43,570 nt of DNA from the NCBI GenBank assembly GCA_029561145.1, contig JAKQJM010000050.1, positions 1 to 43,570 on the forward strand. The letters are read 5' to 3'. Below the pieces are notes generated by a model, which worked only from the letters and a program-made list of their open reading frames with translations, made no database searches and was not told the origin of the DNA. Shown piece by piece: positions 1 to 7,396 of the stretch; positions within the stretch are counted from its first letter, which is position 1; each line of letters begins with the position of its first letter. This DNA comes from Pseudomonadota bacterium (GTDB taxonomy: Bacteria; Pseudomonadota; Gammaproteobacteria; Xanthomonadales; Rhodanobacteraceae). The translations under genes were made by a program, and so were the position numbers.

Positions 1-266
1 CCATCGAAGCCGAGGCGCACGGTCACCGTGCCGGATCGGCCGAGCGGTATATCGACGATCTTGAAATCCATTTCGAGGCCGTCGTCCCAGACCGAGAAGC
101 GCAGTTGGTCCACGCCGCCGCCACGGTCACGGACACCTTCAACCTTGCCGCGGATGACGATTTCCACGCGCGTGCGTCCGTCATCGCTGGGCGCGGTCTG
201 GATGCCGGTGACAGTCCAGTTGCCGGGCGGTGGTTCAGCGGCGGAAACGTTCGTTGGGTCCGACAT
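1..266 (-). CDS. Hypothetical protein, 3' end outside window
   Basis: The frame opens at an ATG at 264-266 on the minus strand and continues through the left edge, so only about the first 88 residues are visible. An AGG-type ribosome binding site lies about 7 nt upstream. The visible protein begins MSDPTNVSAAEPPPGNW and continues as alternating polar/hydrophobic stretches such as RVEIVIRGKV and TVTVRLGFDG, which looks like beta structure. There is no signal peptide or membrane segment. I do not recognise the family. It lies downstream of the cysteine-rich and neprosin genes on the same strand, separated by about 200 nt without a gene. Confidence 0.6.
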   Translation of the reverse strand, partial: MSDPTNVSAAEPPPGNWTVTGIQTAPSDDGRTRVEIVIRGKVEGVRDRGGGVDQLRFSVWDDGLEMDFKIVDIPLGRSGTVTVRLGFD

Positions 267-470
267 GGTCCTGACCTCGATGGACGTGACCGGTCTAGTT
301 GACACCAATGCACGACCCACGGGAAGGGCGCAAAGCGGAATGAAGCATTGCAGCGCAAGCGTGGACCCGGCAATCCAGGTCAGCGGGGTCGTTCCGCTCG
401 ACTGATCCCGGGCCGATCCTGTTGCAGCGATTGCGAGGAGGCGCTCGCGCCTCACCCGAATCACGAAGCC

Positions 471-833
471 TCAGCGCCCGCAGCGCAAGCCGGGCCGGTC
501 TGCGCTGGCCTTGCAGTGCGGTGCGCCGAGTTCCGCGTCGCACTGCGCGTCGGATGTGCAGGAACGACAGCGTTGCTCGATGCACAGATACGCGCCGCAG
601 GTTTCGATGCGTGCATCGCGCAGGCCATCGGGCGTGCGGGCGACCGCTTGGCATTGCGCGCCATAGCGGCCGTCCGGCACCGCGCAACGGCTGCTGTCGC
701 AGAAGCCGGTCGCGCAATCGGAATCGACGCGGCAGGCGTCACTTTCCACGCGATAGTTCGCGCCCGCACAGGCTGGCAGGGCGAGCGCGACCATCGTCAT
801 GAATGTCGCCATACGGATGCCGCGCAAGTTCAT
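471..833 (-). CDS. Cysteine-rich exported mini-protein
   Basis: This is a 120-residue protein. The N-terminus (residues 1-25) is a hydrophobic export signal ending ALALPACAG. The LPAC stretch could be a lipobox, with Pro at -2 being unusual, or the signal may be cut by signal peptidase I. The mature part has twelve cysteines in about 97 residues, spaced as CX5C, CX4C and CX2C-like groups, which suggests a disulfide-knotted domain acting outside the cytoplasm. The start ATG at 831-833 overlaps the TGA of the neprosin-like gene (ATGA), so the two are translationally coupled. An inhibitor, chaperone or partner of that peptidase would fit, but that is inference. I recognise no named family. Confidence 0.75.
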   Translation of the reverse strand: MNLRGIRMATFMTMVALALPACAGANYRVESDACRVDSDCATGFCDSSRCAVPDGRYGAQCQAVARTPDGLRDARIETCGAYLCIEQRCRSCTSDAQCDAELGAPHCKASADRPGLRCGR

Positions 834-2188
834 TTGCAAGCCGTCGCGTCCTTGCCGGGGCCACCGTAGAAGTACCAGTTGTGCCAGTTCGCATCCGAGC
901 TGTAGAACGGGCCGTTGGCGTTGTAGCAGGTCGCATCGGTCACCGAGACCGAACCCGAATCCCACCACCAGTAAGTCGCCGGCTGCCAGAAGTAGGTCAG
1001 GTTGCGGAAGTACGCGGCATGCTGCCAACCGCCGGCGAACTCGCCGCTGCCCATGTCGGTGGCCGTGGCCTTCGGTGCGGTCGAATCGAAGATTTCACCG
1101 AACCAGTCGAGTCGGGACGCTTCATCACGAATGCCATTGCTCGAAAACAGCGTGCCGCGCGAGCACGGCGCTGCGCCGCCACCGATGCAATGCGGGTAGT
1201 AGCCCGCCCATTCGCCGGCAACCCAGACCCACCAGTTACCCTCGTGCAGGCGCACTTCGACATCGAGCGAGAACTGGTCCCCGCCGGTGCGGCTGTTCCA
1301 CGCGCTGATCGACATGCCGGGCGAGACACGCGAGCTGTACTGGATCCAGCCATCGACGAGCGTGTTGTAGCCGGCGACCCAGTCGCCACTCGCGGTGCCG
1401 TTGGTGCGGTAGTAGGTGAAGAAGTGCGGGCTGCGATCGCCATTGAGCGACTGCAGTTCGATCTTGCCGGCCTCGATGGCCTGCATCGGCTCACCGCGGA
1501 TCACGGCGGTCTGTGCGATTGAGGTCTCGTTGCCGACCGGACCGTTGGTGTCCCAGACATTGATGCGCCCGGCCGTGCCGAAGAATTTGCCAAAGCGCTG
1601 CCAGACCGCGTAGTAGCGGTCGTTCGAAGCGGGTGAGGGCGGCGGTACCTTGGTCAGTACATCGGCGGGGTTGAATGGCGGGATGTCGACCTCGCGCAGG
1701 TAGCGCTCGACATCGAAGCGCACGATCGGCACCGTGCCGGCCGGACCGCGCAGGCGCTCATCGAGCTGCACTTCGGTCTGCGCGCTGCGATCGACTTGCC
1801 TGAGTTCGATCGTGCTGGCCAGGAACGGATTGACCGGGCCTTCGGGTGCCGTCAGGCGCGCATGTTCCTGCACCGGGGGTTCTGCGAGTCGTCCGCCTTC
1901 GACCTGCGATTCGGGACGGATCCAGTCGAGGGTCTGACCGGACGGAGTGCGCGTTGTCGCGACCACGTCGGACCGCTTGGTCTTCTCGGCGAAGTACGCG
2001 CGGATGCGCTCGCTGCGCGTCGCCCGCTCGGCGGCGCTGATCGAAGTCGCCTGCGAATCGCCATCGGTACTCGTTCCGACTGGCGTGGAAACACAACCCG
2101 CGAGCAGGCCAGGGATGCCGAAGGCGAGTGTCGCGCAGCATGCGGCGCGCGCGATCAGGTGGCGTGGGAAAACGATGGAATTGAACAT
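830..2188 (-). CDS. Neprosin-domain lipoprotein (putative glutamic peptidase)
   Basis: This is a 452-residue protein. Residues 1-32 form a lipoprotein signal with lipobox LLAGC (Cys32), so it is probably anchored in the envelope. The segment RGPAGTVPIVR near residue 150 resembles the G-T-V/I-P-I-R motif preceding neprosin domains. From about residue 200 the protein follows the neprosin (DUF239) pattern: IEAGKIELQSLNGD, FFTYYRTNG, EGNWWVWVAGEWAGYYP, WFGEIFDS, TDMGSGEF and a final NWYFYGGPG. Neprosin is a plant prolyl endopeptidase using two glutamates; Glu239 (IEAG) and Glu365 (WFGE) sit in the corresponding conserved segments and are candidates. The start has GGAGG 7 nt upstream. The family assignment is firm; activity is inferred. 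Confidence 0.88.
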   Translation of the reverse strand: MFNSIVFPRHLIARAACCATLAFGIPGLLAGCVSTPVGTSTDGDSQATSISAAERATRSERIRAYFAEKTKRSDVVATTRTPSGQTLDWIRPESQVEGGRLAEPPVQEHARLTAPEGPVNPFLASTIELRQVDRSAQTEVQLDERLRGPAGTVPIVRFDVERYLREVDIPPFNPADVLTKVPPPSPASNDRYYAVWQRFGKFFGTAGRINVWDTNGPVGNETSIAQTAVIRGEPMQAIEAGKIELQSLNGDRSPHFFTYYRTNGTASGDWVAGYNTLVDGWIQYSSRVSPGMSISAWNSRTGGDQFSLDVEVRLHEGNWWVWVAGEWAGYYPHCIGGGAAPCSRGTLFSSNGIRDEASRLDWFGEIFDSTAPKATATDMGSGEFAGGWQHAAYFRNLTYFWQPATYWWWDSGSVSVTDATCYNANGPFYSSDANWHNWYFYGGPGKDATACK

Positions 2189-2260
2189 GGATCCTCCTTG
2201 CGAACGCTGGATGGATCAACTCGGAATGCGGGCCAGGCAGGGTACCCCTGTCCCGCGCCT

Positions 2261-2312
2261 GCACAAGTCGCATCGAGCGCCGACACGGGGCGGTCAACGC
2301 AGGCACTTGTGC
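2261..2312. promoter_or_regulatory. Spaced inverted repeat upstream of neprosin gene
   Basis: GCACAAGT (2261-2268) and ACTTGTGC (2305-2312) are perfect 8-bp inverted arms in the region where the promoter of the minus-strand neprosin operon should lie, 73-124 bp upstream of its start. It could be an operator pair or a hairpin in the leader. No function is established. Confidence 0.35.
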
Positions 2313-2369
2313 ACGATGGACTTTCCGCCCAATTGAGACGCGAGGCAACCGGAAATCACCGCGTCGCGA

Positions 2370-2387
2370 TGTAGGAAAATTCCTACA
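2370..2387. promoter_or_regulatory. Palindrome TGTAGGAA-AA-TTCCTACA
   Basis: This is a perfect 8+8 bp inverted repeat with a 2-bp centre, about 180 bp upstream of the neprosin gene. The dyad length fits a site for a dimeric HTH regulator, for example of the NarL/LuxR type, but the regulator is not identifiable from the window. Confidence 0.45.
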
Positions 2388-2476
2388 GGCCGGACGATGC
2401 CAGGACTCCGGGCTGCTCGCCGGATCGTGCCGCGGCCAAGCCCATTCGCCCGATTGCGAATCTACGGATAGGGCAT

Positions 2477-2638
2477 TTACGTGCCGTCGAACCCATTGGC
2501 GAAGAGGCGATCGGCCGTGTACACCTCGGCGCTGGCGAGCGCCGCGTTGACGGTTTGCCCCGGAGATCCTCCTGCCACCAGCACCTGGCCCGACGGCAAC
2601 AAGGCAGCGGATCGAAGCCGCCGAGCATGCTGCGCGCA
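2477..2638 (-). pseudogene. C-terminal remnant of a kelch-repeat secreted protein
   Basis: The minus strand encodes ARRLRSAALLPSGQVLVAGG, SAEVYTADRLFANGFDGT and then a TAA stop. LLPSGQVLVAGG plus A-x-A-E-x-Y is a kelch blade signature. The LFANGFDG ending resembles the C-terminal tail of many secreted proteins in Lysobacterales. No credible start codon, signal peptide or further kelch blades precede it: upstream the frame continues as Arg/Pro/Cys-rich shadow sequence. I read it as the last ~50 codons of a gene whose front has been lost. Confidence 0.5.
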
Positions 2639-2892
2639 TGTTCCCGCTAAATCCGGCCGCTGTCGATGAACCGTTTGAAAGCCCTCGGCTGCGCGGAGAA
2701 ATCGATGCCGCGGCAGGGAAGGGCGCAGCGGTCGCGAGGAGGCGCAACAACCCGGCACCTGGCACCCGGGATGCCGGATGGCCTGCCGGCTGATCGGGCT
2801 TGCGCGGTCCGCCGGGCACGCATACCAGTTGCACGAGCGGACATTCGTACTACCCTTCCGCAATCGGCTTTCCGTTCGCGATGGAGGTTGAC

Positions 2893-4134
2893 ATGAAACG
2901 CAGGTATTCCGTCCTGCCGTTGCTCGTCGTACTGGCCACTGCCGGTGCCGCCGACAGTGGAAAGTTGCTCAAGCGGCTCGATAGCGGCGACAGCACGGAA
3001 CGCATCGAGGCACTCAGGGAACTGGGTAGCGTCGATCCGGCGTTGGCGCGGGAGCGGGCCGTGCAATGGCTGGCGAGCCAACCGGAGCCCGGGTTGCGCG
3101 CCGCTGCGGCGCGCGTGCTGTGGGACATGAAGGATGCCGCCCGACCTGCCGAAGCGGCATTGCGTGGCGCATTGACCGACAGCGACGAGGATACGGTCTA
3201 TAACGCCATTGGCGCACTGGATGGACTCGGCGTTCCCGATCAGGAGCTTCGTGATTCCCGCATCACCCTGGCGCAACAAGGGAGCGACCCCTTCCATGTG
3301 TTCTACGCGGCCCGCGCGCTCTACCCCGATTCCGCACTCAGCCTGACGCAGTATCTCGATGCCTGTTTCGGTGTCGCCAACCTGATTGCCGAAGGTGGCA
3401 TCGACAACACCTTCACCGTCGGCGCGTTGCGTGATGACCTGTTCGGTCAGCTTGGCGTCCTCGCGAAGGAGCAAGGGCAGGCCGGTTTCGACGCGCTGGT
3501 GGAGGCATGGCCGCGGGAATCACCGCCGGTGCGTTACCAGATCTCGCGCGTGCTGTACTCCATTCCGACCGAAGTCGGCGACCCGGTGCGAATCGCGGCT
3601 TTGCTCGACACCGCTCCCGACGATGCTCGCGGGTTCGTCGTTTCGGCGCTGGGTGCCTACGGCGCGAAAGCGCAGCCGGTGCTGGACGTGATCATCGGTC
3701 ATCTCGGGCCGGAACATGAGCCCGACCTGCGCAGGACTGCCGCGTCGACACTTGGCCGCGTCGCCGACGTGCCCGGCGATCTCGACGACATGCGGAAATC
3801 CGGCATGTGGCGCAACGAGGTGGAAACGCGCATTGCGCCCGCGCTGGCGAAATCCGTTGCCGATGATGCAGACGCCGAGGTGCGCAAGGAGTCTGCGGAA
3901 TCGCTGGAAAAGCTCAAGCTGTGGGGCGCTCCGGCCGCGCCAGGCATTGCCGGGCACATCGCCGCACAAACCGATCTGTGGGCGCGCTACGCACTGGTGC
4001 ATGTATGCCTCTGGGGCGCGCGCGGCGACCACCCGTGCGCACGCGCAACCCTGCAGGCCATTGCCGATGGCGACCCGGATGATGCGGTGCGACGCGATGC
4101 GCGCGAGGCGTTGCTCGGCAAGCCGGAAACCTGA
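2893..4134 (+). CDS. Exported HEAT-repeat protein
   Basis: This is a 413-residue protein. I chose the ATG at 2893 because GGAGG lies 5 nt before it and the protein then starts with a clean signal peptide (MKRRYSVLPLLVVLATAGAA); an in-frame ATG at 2881 lies on the binding site itself. The mature protein is built of helical pairs of about 30 residues typical of HEAT or PBS-lyase-like repeats, for example ALRELGSVDPALARERAVQWL, RAAAARVLWDM, LRRTAASTLGRVAD and VRKESAESLEKLKLWGAPAAP. Such repeats bind other proteins; no catalytic motif is seen. It is probably periplasmic. It stands alone, with no close co-directional neighbour. Confidence 0.85.
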   Translation: MKRRYSVLPLLVVLATAGAADSGKLLKRLDSGDSTERIEALRELGSVDPALARERAVQWLASQPEPGLRAAAARVLWDMKDAARPAEAALRGALTDSDEDTVYNAIGALDGLGVPDQELRDSRITLAQQGSDPFHVFYAARALYPDSALSLTQYLDACFGVANLIAEGGIDNTFTVGALRDDLFGQLGVLAKEQGQAGFDALVEAWPRESPPVRYQISRVLYSIPTEVGDPVRIAALLDTAPDDARGFVVSALGAYGAKAQPVLDVIIGHLGPEHEPDLRRTAASTLGRVADVPGDLDDMRKSGMWRNEVETRIAPALAKSVADDADAEVRKESAESLEKLKLWGAPAAPGIAGHIAAQTDLWARYALVHVCLWGARGDHPCARATLQAIADGDPDDAVRRDAREALLGKPET

Positions 4135-4251
4135 TGACGCGCTGGAGCAACCGTTGATCCAGGGCCTGAATCCGCAGTCGGTGAGTTGAACGGCGACGTC
4201 GTGCTGAAGTGCTGAACGTGCGTGGACGCGGAGCGGGTCGATCGGTATCCG

Positions 4252-4668
4252 TCAGCGATCCACACCCACGCCATGCGCATAGACCAGCTTGCCGCCCAGC
4301 CAGCCGGCGACACACAGCGATGCAAATCCAGCGGCACCCAGGCCGATCCCGATCAGGTCTGGCGCAGCGAGCGTACTTCCATCGAGGCGAAGCAGCAGGC
4401 TGGCCGCATAGCAGCACCAGGCAACGGTTTCCCAGCGCAGGTGGCGCTGGGCGTCCGTTGCAGCCGGATGATCGGCTGCCAGTTTGAGAAAGTCGATGAA
4501 TCCGGCGGCCATCGCCACGAGGGCGGTCAATGTACCGACCGCCATCAGGACGCCTGACCATCGCCAGGCCGGCTCACCCCAGGCCAGGCCGGCCAGGTCG
4601 GCCAGCGTGGCCAGCGACCAGGTCGCGATCGGAAAGTGGACGAGTGCCGGATGCAACGGATGGCTCAT
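4252..4668 (-). CDS. DUF2231-type inner membrane protein
   Basis: This is a 138-residue protein starting MSHPLHPALVHFPIATW, the characteristic N-terminus of DUF2231 proteins, with conserved histidines in the first membrane helix. Four membrane segments are visible: about 10-28, 38-58, 72-92 and 108-128. Its ATG overlaps the TGA of the preceding gene (ATGA), so translation is coupled to the small four-helix protein upstream, and both follow an ECF sigma factor. DUF2231 members are often found with electron-transfer proteins; the exact role here is unknown. Confidence 0.82.
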   Translation of the reverse strand: MSHPLHPALVHFPIATWSLATLADLAGLAWGEPAWRWSGVLMAVGTLTALVAMAAGFIDFLKLAADHPAATDAQRHLRWETVAWCCYAASLLLRLDGSTLAAPDLIGIGLGAAGFASLCVAGWLGGKLVYAHGVGVDR

Positions 4669-5009
4669 AGCGCCAGCGCCGCACTCAGCAGGGTGAGGAA
4701 GCCGGCCACGGCCACGCCGCCGTGCACGAATACGACGGCCCTGGGTGCGACTATCCCGCGCCAATGCAGCGAGGCCAGATAGAAACCGCCCAGCGCGGCG
4801 ACCACGAACAATCCCAATGCCGCCGTGATCCGTGCTGCACTCGCAGCTTGCGTCACGATGACCAGCAACAACACGAGGCCGGTTGCACCCAGCGCCGCGT
4901 GCGCCACCGACAGCGCCCAGGGTGCGAGTCGACCGCGCAACACGCTGGCGGCAAGCGTCAGACCGCCGACCGCGGCAATGGCAAAGACAATCAAGGCATA
5001 TCTCAACAT
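4665..5009 (-). CDS. Small four-helix membrane protein in sigma-factor operon
   Basis: This is a 114-residue protein with four hydrophobic helices. Helices 2 and 4 both carry a His followed by spaced glycines (AHAALGATGLVLL and VHGGVAVAGFLTLL), which suggests an internal duplication and possibly a cofactor or metal site. The ATG at 5009 has a GGAG site about 8 nt upstream; more distal starts would add a non-hydrophobic, Cys-rich leader and are less likely. It lies 55 nt after the ECF sigma factor stop and overlaps the DUF2231 gene by 4 nt. I recognise no named family. An anti-sigma role is conceivable from position, but no cytoplasmic anti-sigma domain is present. Confidence 0.75.
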   Translation of the reverse strand: MLRYALIVFAIAAVGGLTLAASVLRGRLAPWALSVAHAALGATGLVLLLVIVTQAASAARITAALGLFVVAALGGFYLASLHWRGIVAPRAVVFVHGGVAVAGFLTLLSAALAL

Positions 5010-5064
5010 GGTGGACTCCACTGTGATGAACTTGCTGGCTGGAACTACGGCAGACCTTGTCGCG

Positions 5065-5760
5065 CTATAACAGGCGTCCAATACGCAACATGACTGCATC
5101 GGTCATGCGATCGCAGCGTGATCCGAGGAAAGGGAAAGCATCACCGAGCGTTGTCGCGAGCGTGTCCTCGAGGGATGCGCGCAGCAAGCGGCGAGCCCGA
5201 TGCAGCCGGGTCTTGACCGTCTCCGGGCGGATACCGAGTGCGCTCGCGGTTTCCTCGACGCTGCATTCCTCGATTTCGCGCAGCATGAAAACCACGCGGA
5301 ACGCGTCGGGCAGGGTATCGACGGCACGTTCGAGCAGGTGGCGGATCTGCTCGCGTGCGAACGCAACGGTCGGTTCGGCCATGACGCCGACGGGAAACGC
5401 GATGACGTTGCCGGGATCGAGTTGTTCGACTTCGATCTGCTGGACATCGACACTGGCGTGACGCTGGCGCAGGCGGCCATACGCTTCGTTGAGCACGATC
5501 CGGGTCAGCCAGGTCAGCAACGACGCTTCGCCGCGAAACGTCGCGATTTTCTCGTAAGCGTCCACGTAGGCCTCCTGGACCACGTCCTCGGCTTCCTGGT
5601 CGTTGTTCGTGATGCCGCGCGCCACCCGGAACAGCCGCTGGTTGCAGCGTTTCATGATGTGGCGGAACGCTTCCTGGTCACCGTCCTGCAGCCTGGCGGC
5701 CAAGGCATTGTCTTCCAGTGCCGTGTAGTCGACGGCGCGCGAATTGCGATTCCCGAGCAT
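5065..5760 (-). CDS. ECF-family RNA polymerase sigma factor
   Basis: This is a 231-residue protein. Sigma region 2 spans about residues 27-97, including the core-binding stretch DQEAEDVVQEAYVDAYEKI and TFRGEASLLTWLTRIVLNEAY. Sigma region 4 spans about 138-190 with the helix-turn-helix EETASALGIRPETVKTRLHRAR. The C-terminal tail ends GSRCDRMTDAVMLRI. The ATG at 5758-5760 is preceded by AAGGAG. It heads an operon with two small membrane proteins (55 nt, then an overlap). ECF factors direct polymerase to stress or envelope regulons and are usually held by an anti-sigma factor. None of the usual soluble anti-sigma types is encoded here. Confidence 0.93.
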   Translation of the reverse strand: MLGNRNSRAVDYTALEDNALAARLQDGDQEAFRHIMKRCNQRLFRVARGITNNDQEAEDVVQEAYVDAYEKIATFRGEASLLTWLTRIVLNEAYGRLRQRHASVDVQQIEVEQLDPGNVIAFPVGVMAEPTVAFAREQIRHLLERAVDTLPDAFRVVFMLREIEECSVEETASALGIRPETVKTRLHRARRLLRASLEDTLATTLGDAFPFLGSRCDRMTDAVMLRIGRLL

Positions 5761-5778
5761 GGCGCTTCTCCTTGACCT

Positions 5779-5807
5779 ATCCGATGCAGCAAGGGGCGCG
5801 AGGTTCC
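5779..5807 (-). promoter_or_regulatory. Possible ECF-type promoter of the sigma operon
   Basis: On the minus strand GGAACC (5802-5807) is followed after 17 nt by TCGGAT (5779-5784). GGAAC-type -35 elements are typical of ECF sigma factors, so self-activation is plausible. A second GGAACC lies at 5848-5853. If transcription starts just after 5779, the leader would be very short. Assignment rests on the -35 only. Confidence 0.3.
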
Positions 5808-5950
5808 CGTTCGCGCGGCCATTGCGTCCAGCATATCGCTGCACCGCGGTTCCGGTTCGGAAACTGCGGGCAGGCACCGGGTCCTTGTTCGGACCGGATC
5901 GGGTCGTTGGTGATCGGCGACTTCAGCGTACTTGTTGATTGGGCCGTAAA

Positions 5951-6020
5951 CACCGTTCGCCCTGAGCCTCGTCGCACTCCGCTGTCTTTGCCGGGCAGAG
6001 CTCCCTGCTGGCCCGGCAAA
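5951..6020 (+). repeat. REP-like dispersed repeat plus adjacent hairpin
   Basis: CACCGTTCGCCCTGAGCCTC at 5951-5970 belongs to a short family also seen inverted at 11424-11446 and direct at 33631-33664 (core GTTCGyCCTGAGCCT). It is directly followed by the TTTGCCGGGC/GCCCGGCAAA hairpin at 5987-6020. Similar GAGCCT-containing intergenic repeats are widespread in related genomes. Confidence 0.55.
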
Positions 6021-6133
6021 TGTGACGCAAGTCTACGAATCGAAAAGGAAAACGGAGCGGAGGGCCTGTCAGACGGTGCCGATATGGGATCATCGCCGGC
6101 TGAAGTGATTGCCGTGTCCGGGGGGAGACGAGC

Positions 6134-7318
6134 ATGACGGCCGATGCCATTGACGAAGTCCAACGACGCCTCGAACGGCGCCTGAAGACGCGCGTATTCG
6201 ATACCTATGCGCGTTCCTCCGTGGGCGGCTTCCTCTATCTGGTCGCCTGGATTCCGCTGGTCTATTTCACCGGCATGCATGCGCGCAATCCGCTGGTCGC
6301 GGTATTGGCATCGGCCGGTTTCATGTGCGCCGCGATCCTGCGCAAACTCGCGCGCCCGCCGTCACACGCTGCCGACGCACAGCGCCGCTGGATCAACCGT
6401 TACATCGCGATCGCCCTTTCGAGTGCGGTGATGTGGTCGATGATGCAATTCTGGACGCTCTCATCGGGCGATGTGCCAACCCTGATCAAGGCCGCTTCGC
6501 TGTTCGGCACGATCGCGTTTTCGACCGTTCTCGCTCATCTCTACACGACGCTGCTGCGCCTGTCGGTGCTTGGAATCGCGATCCTCGTCGTGCCTTCGGC
6601 TGTGGCGTTGTGGGTGGATCCGGCGTTGCACGTGCTGGCGATGGCAACCACTCTCTACGCGGGATATCTTGTCGCGGCGACGATCCGCTCGCATGCGGAT
6701 TACCGCCGCCGACTCGACCTCGATGCGGCACTGCGCGACCAGCGCGATCGCTATGAACATCTGAGCCGCACCGATTCGCTGACCGGCCTGTGCAACCGCC
6801 GCACGTTTTCCGAAACGCTCAATGCGCAAGTGCGGGAGGCGCAATGGCTTTCCGGCGCCGGCGTGGCGCTTGCCCTGCTCGACATCGACCACTTCAAGGC
6901 GATCAACGATCGCCACGGCCATGTCATCGGCGACGAGGTCCTGCGGCAACTGGCAAGGCGCCTCGAAAACGCGTTCAACGGAGACGACGTCATGGTCGCG
7001 CGCACCGGTGGCGAGGAGTTCGGCTTGATCCTGCGGGATGCCGACGAAGTGGAGGCGATGATTCGTGTGGAGGCGTTCCGCGAGGCGCTGCAAGCTGAAC
7101 CCGTCGTTTGCGCCGGAATCTCGATACCGGTCACGGTGAGCGTCGGAGTCGGCCGATTCAGCATCGTGGATCATCGTGACGACGATGGCCTGTACGGCGC
7201 GGTCGATGCCGCGATGTACGCAGCCAAGCAACGAGGTCGCAACCGGGTGGTGTCGGTGTCGATGCTGTCGTCTTCGTTACCGGTGCGTGTGCGCGCCGAA
7301 GGGCTGGAAGCGGGCTGA
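6134..7318 (+). CDS. Membrane-bound diguanylate cyclase (GGDEF)
   Basis: This is a 394-residue protein making cyclic di-GMP from two GTP at the inner membrane. Residues ~30-200 carry about six membrane helices without a recognisable ligand domain. A short linker helix leads into a GGDEF domain (~205-385) with the substrate stretch LALLDIDHFKAINDRHGHVIGDEVL and the active-site motif GGEEF at 292-296, which is competent for catalysis. The usual RxxD product-inhibition site five residues before the motif is absent, so feedback by c-di-GMP through that site is unlikely. The ATG at 6134 has GGGGGAGA upstream. It is followed after 78 nt by a HAD hydrolase; there is no EAL domain nearby. Confidence 0.93.
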   Translation: MTADAIDEVQRRLERRLKTRVFDTYARSSVGGFLYLVAWIPLVYFTGMHARNPLVAVLASAGFMCAAILRKLARPPSHAADAQRRWINRYIAIALSSAVMWSMMQFWTLSSGDVPTLIKAASLFGTIAFSTVLAHLYTTLLRLSVLGIAILVVPSAVALWVDPALHVLAMATTLYAGYLVAATIRSHADYRRRLDLDAALRDQRDRYEHLSRTDSLTGLCNRRTFSETLNAQVREAQWLSGAGVALALLDIDHFKAINDRHGHVIGDEVLRQLARRLENAFNGDDVMVARTGGEEFGLILRDADEVEAMIRVEAFREALQAEPVVCAGISIPVTVSVGVGRFSIVDHRDDDGLYGAVDAAMYAAKQRGRNRVVSVSMLSSSLPVRVRAEGLEAG

Positions 7319-7396
7319 AGCGAACTCGCGCGGACTTGCCCTAGAATTGCGTTTCCGTTGCCGCGATGACCGTGCGCGCCGAGGACATGACTGCGA

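Larger units (their letters stand above)
5761..6133. other. Intergenic region between divergent sigma factor and cyclase genes
   Basis: This 373-bp region has no credible gene. It holds the possible ECF promoter near 5779-5807, a REP-like segment at 5951-5974, and a 10-bp perfect stem (5987-5996 with 6011-6020, 14-nt loop). The stem has no T-run on either side, so it is not a standard terminator. The remainder should contain the promoter of the diguanylate cyclase gene, but I see no convincing -35/-10 pair. Confidence 0.5.
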
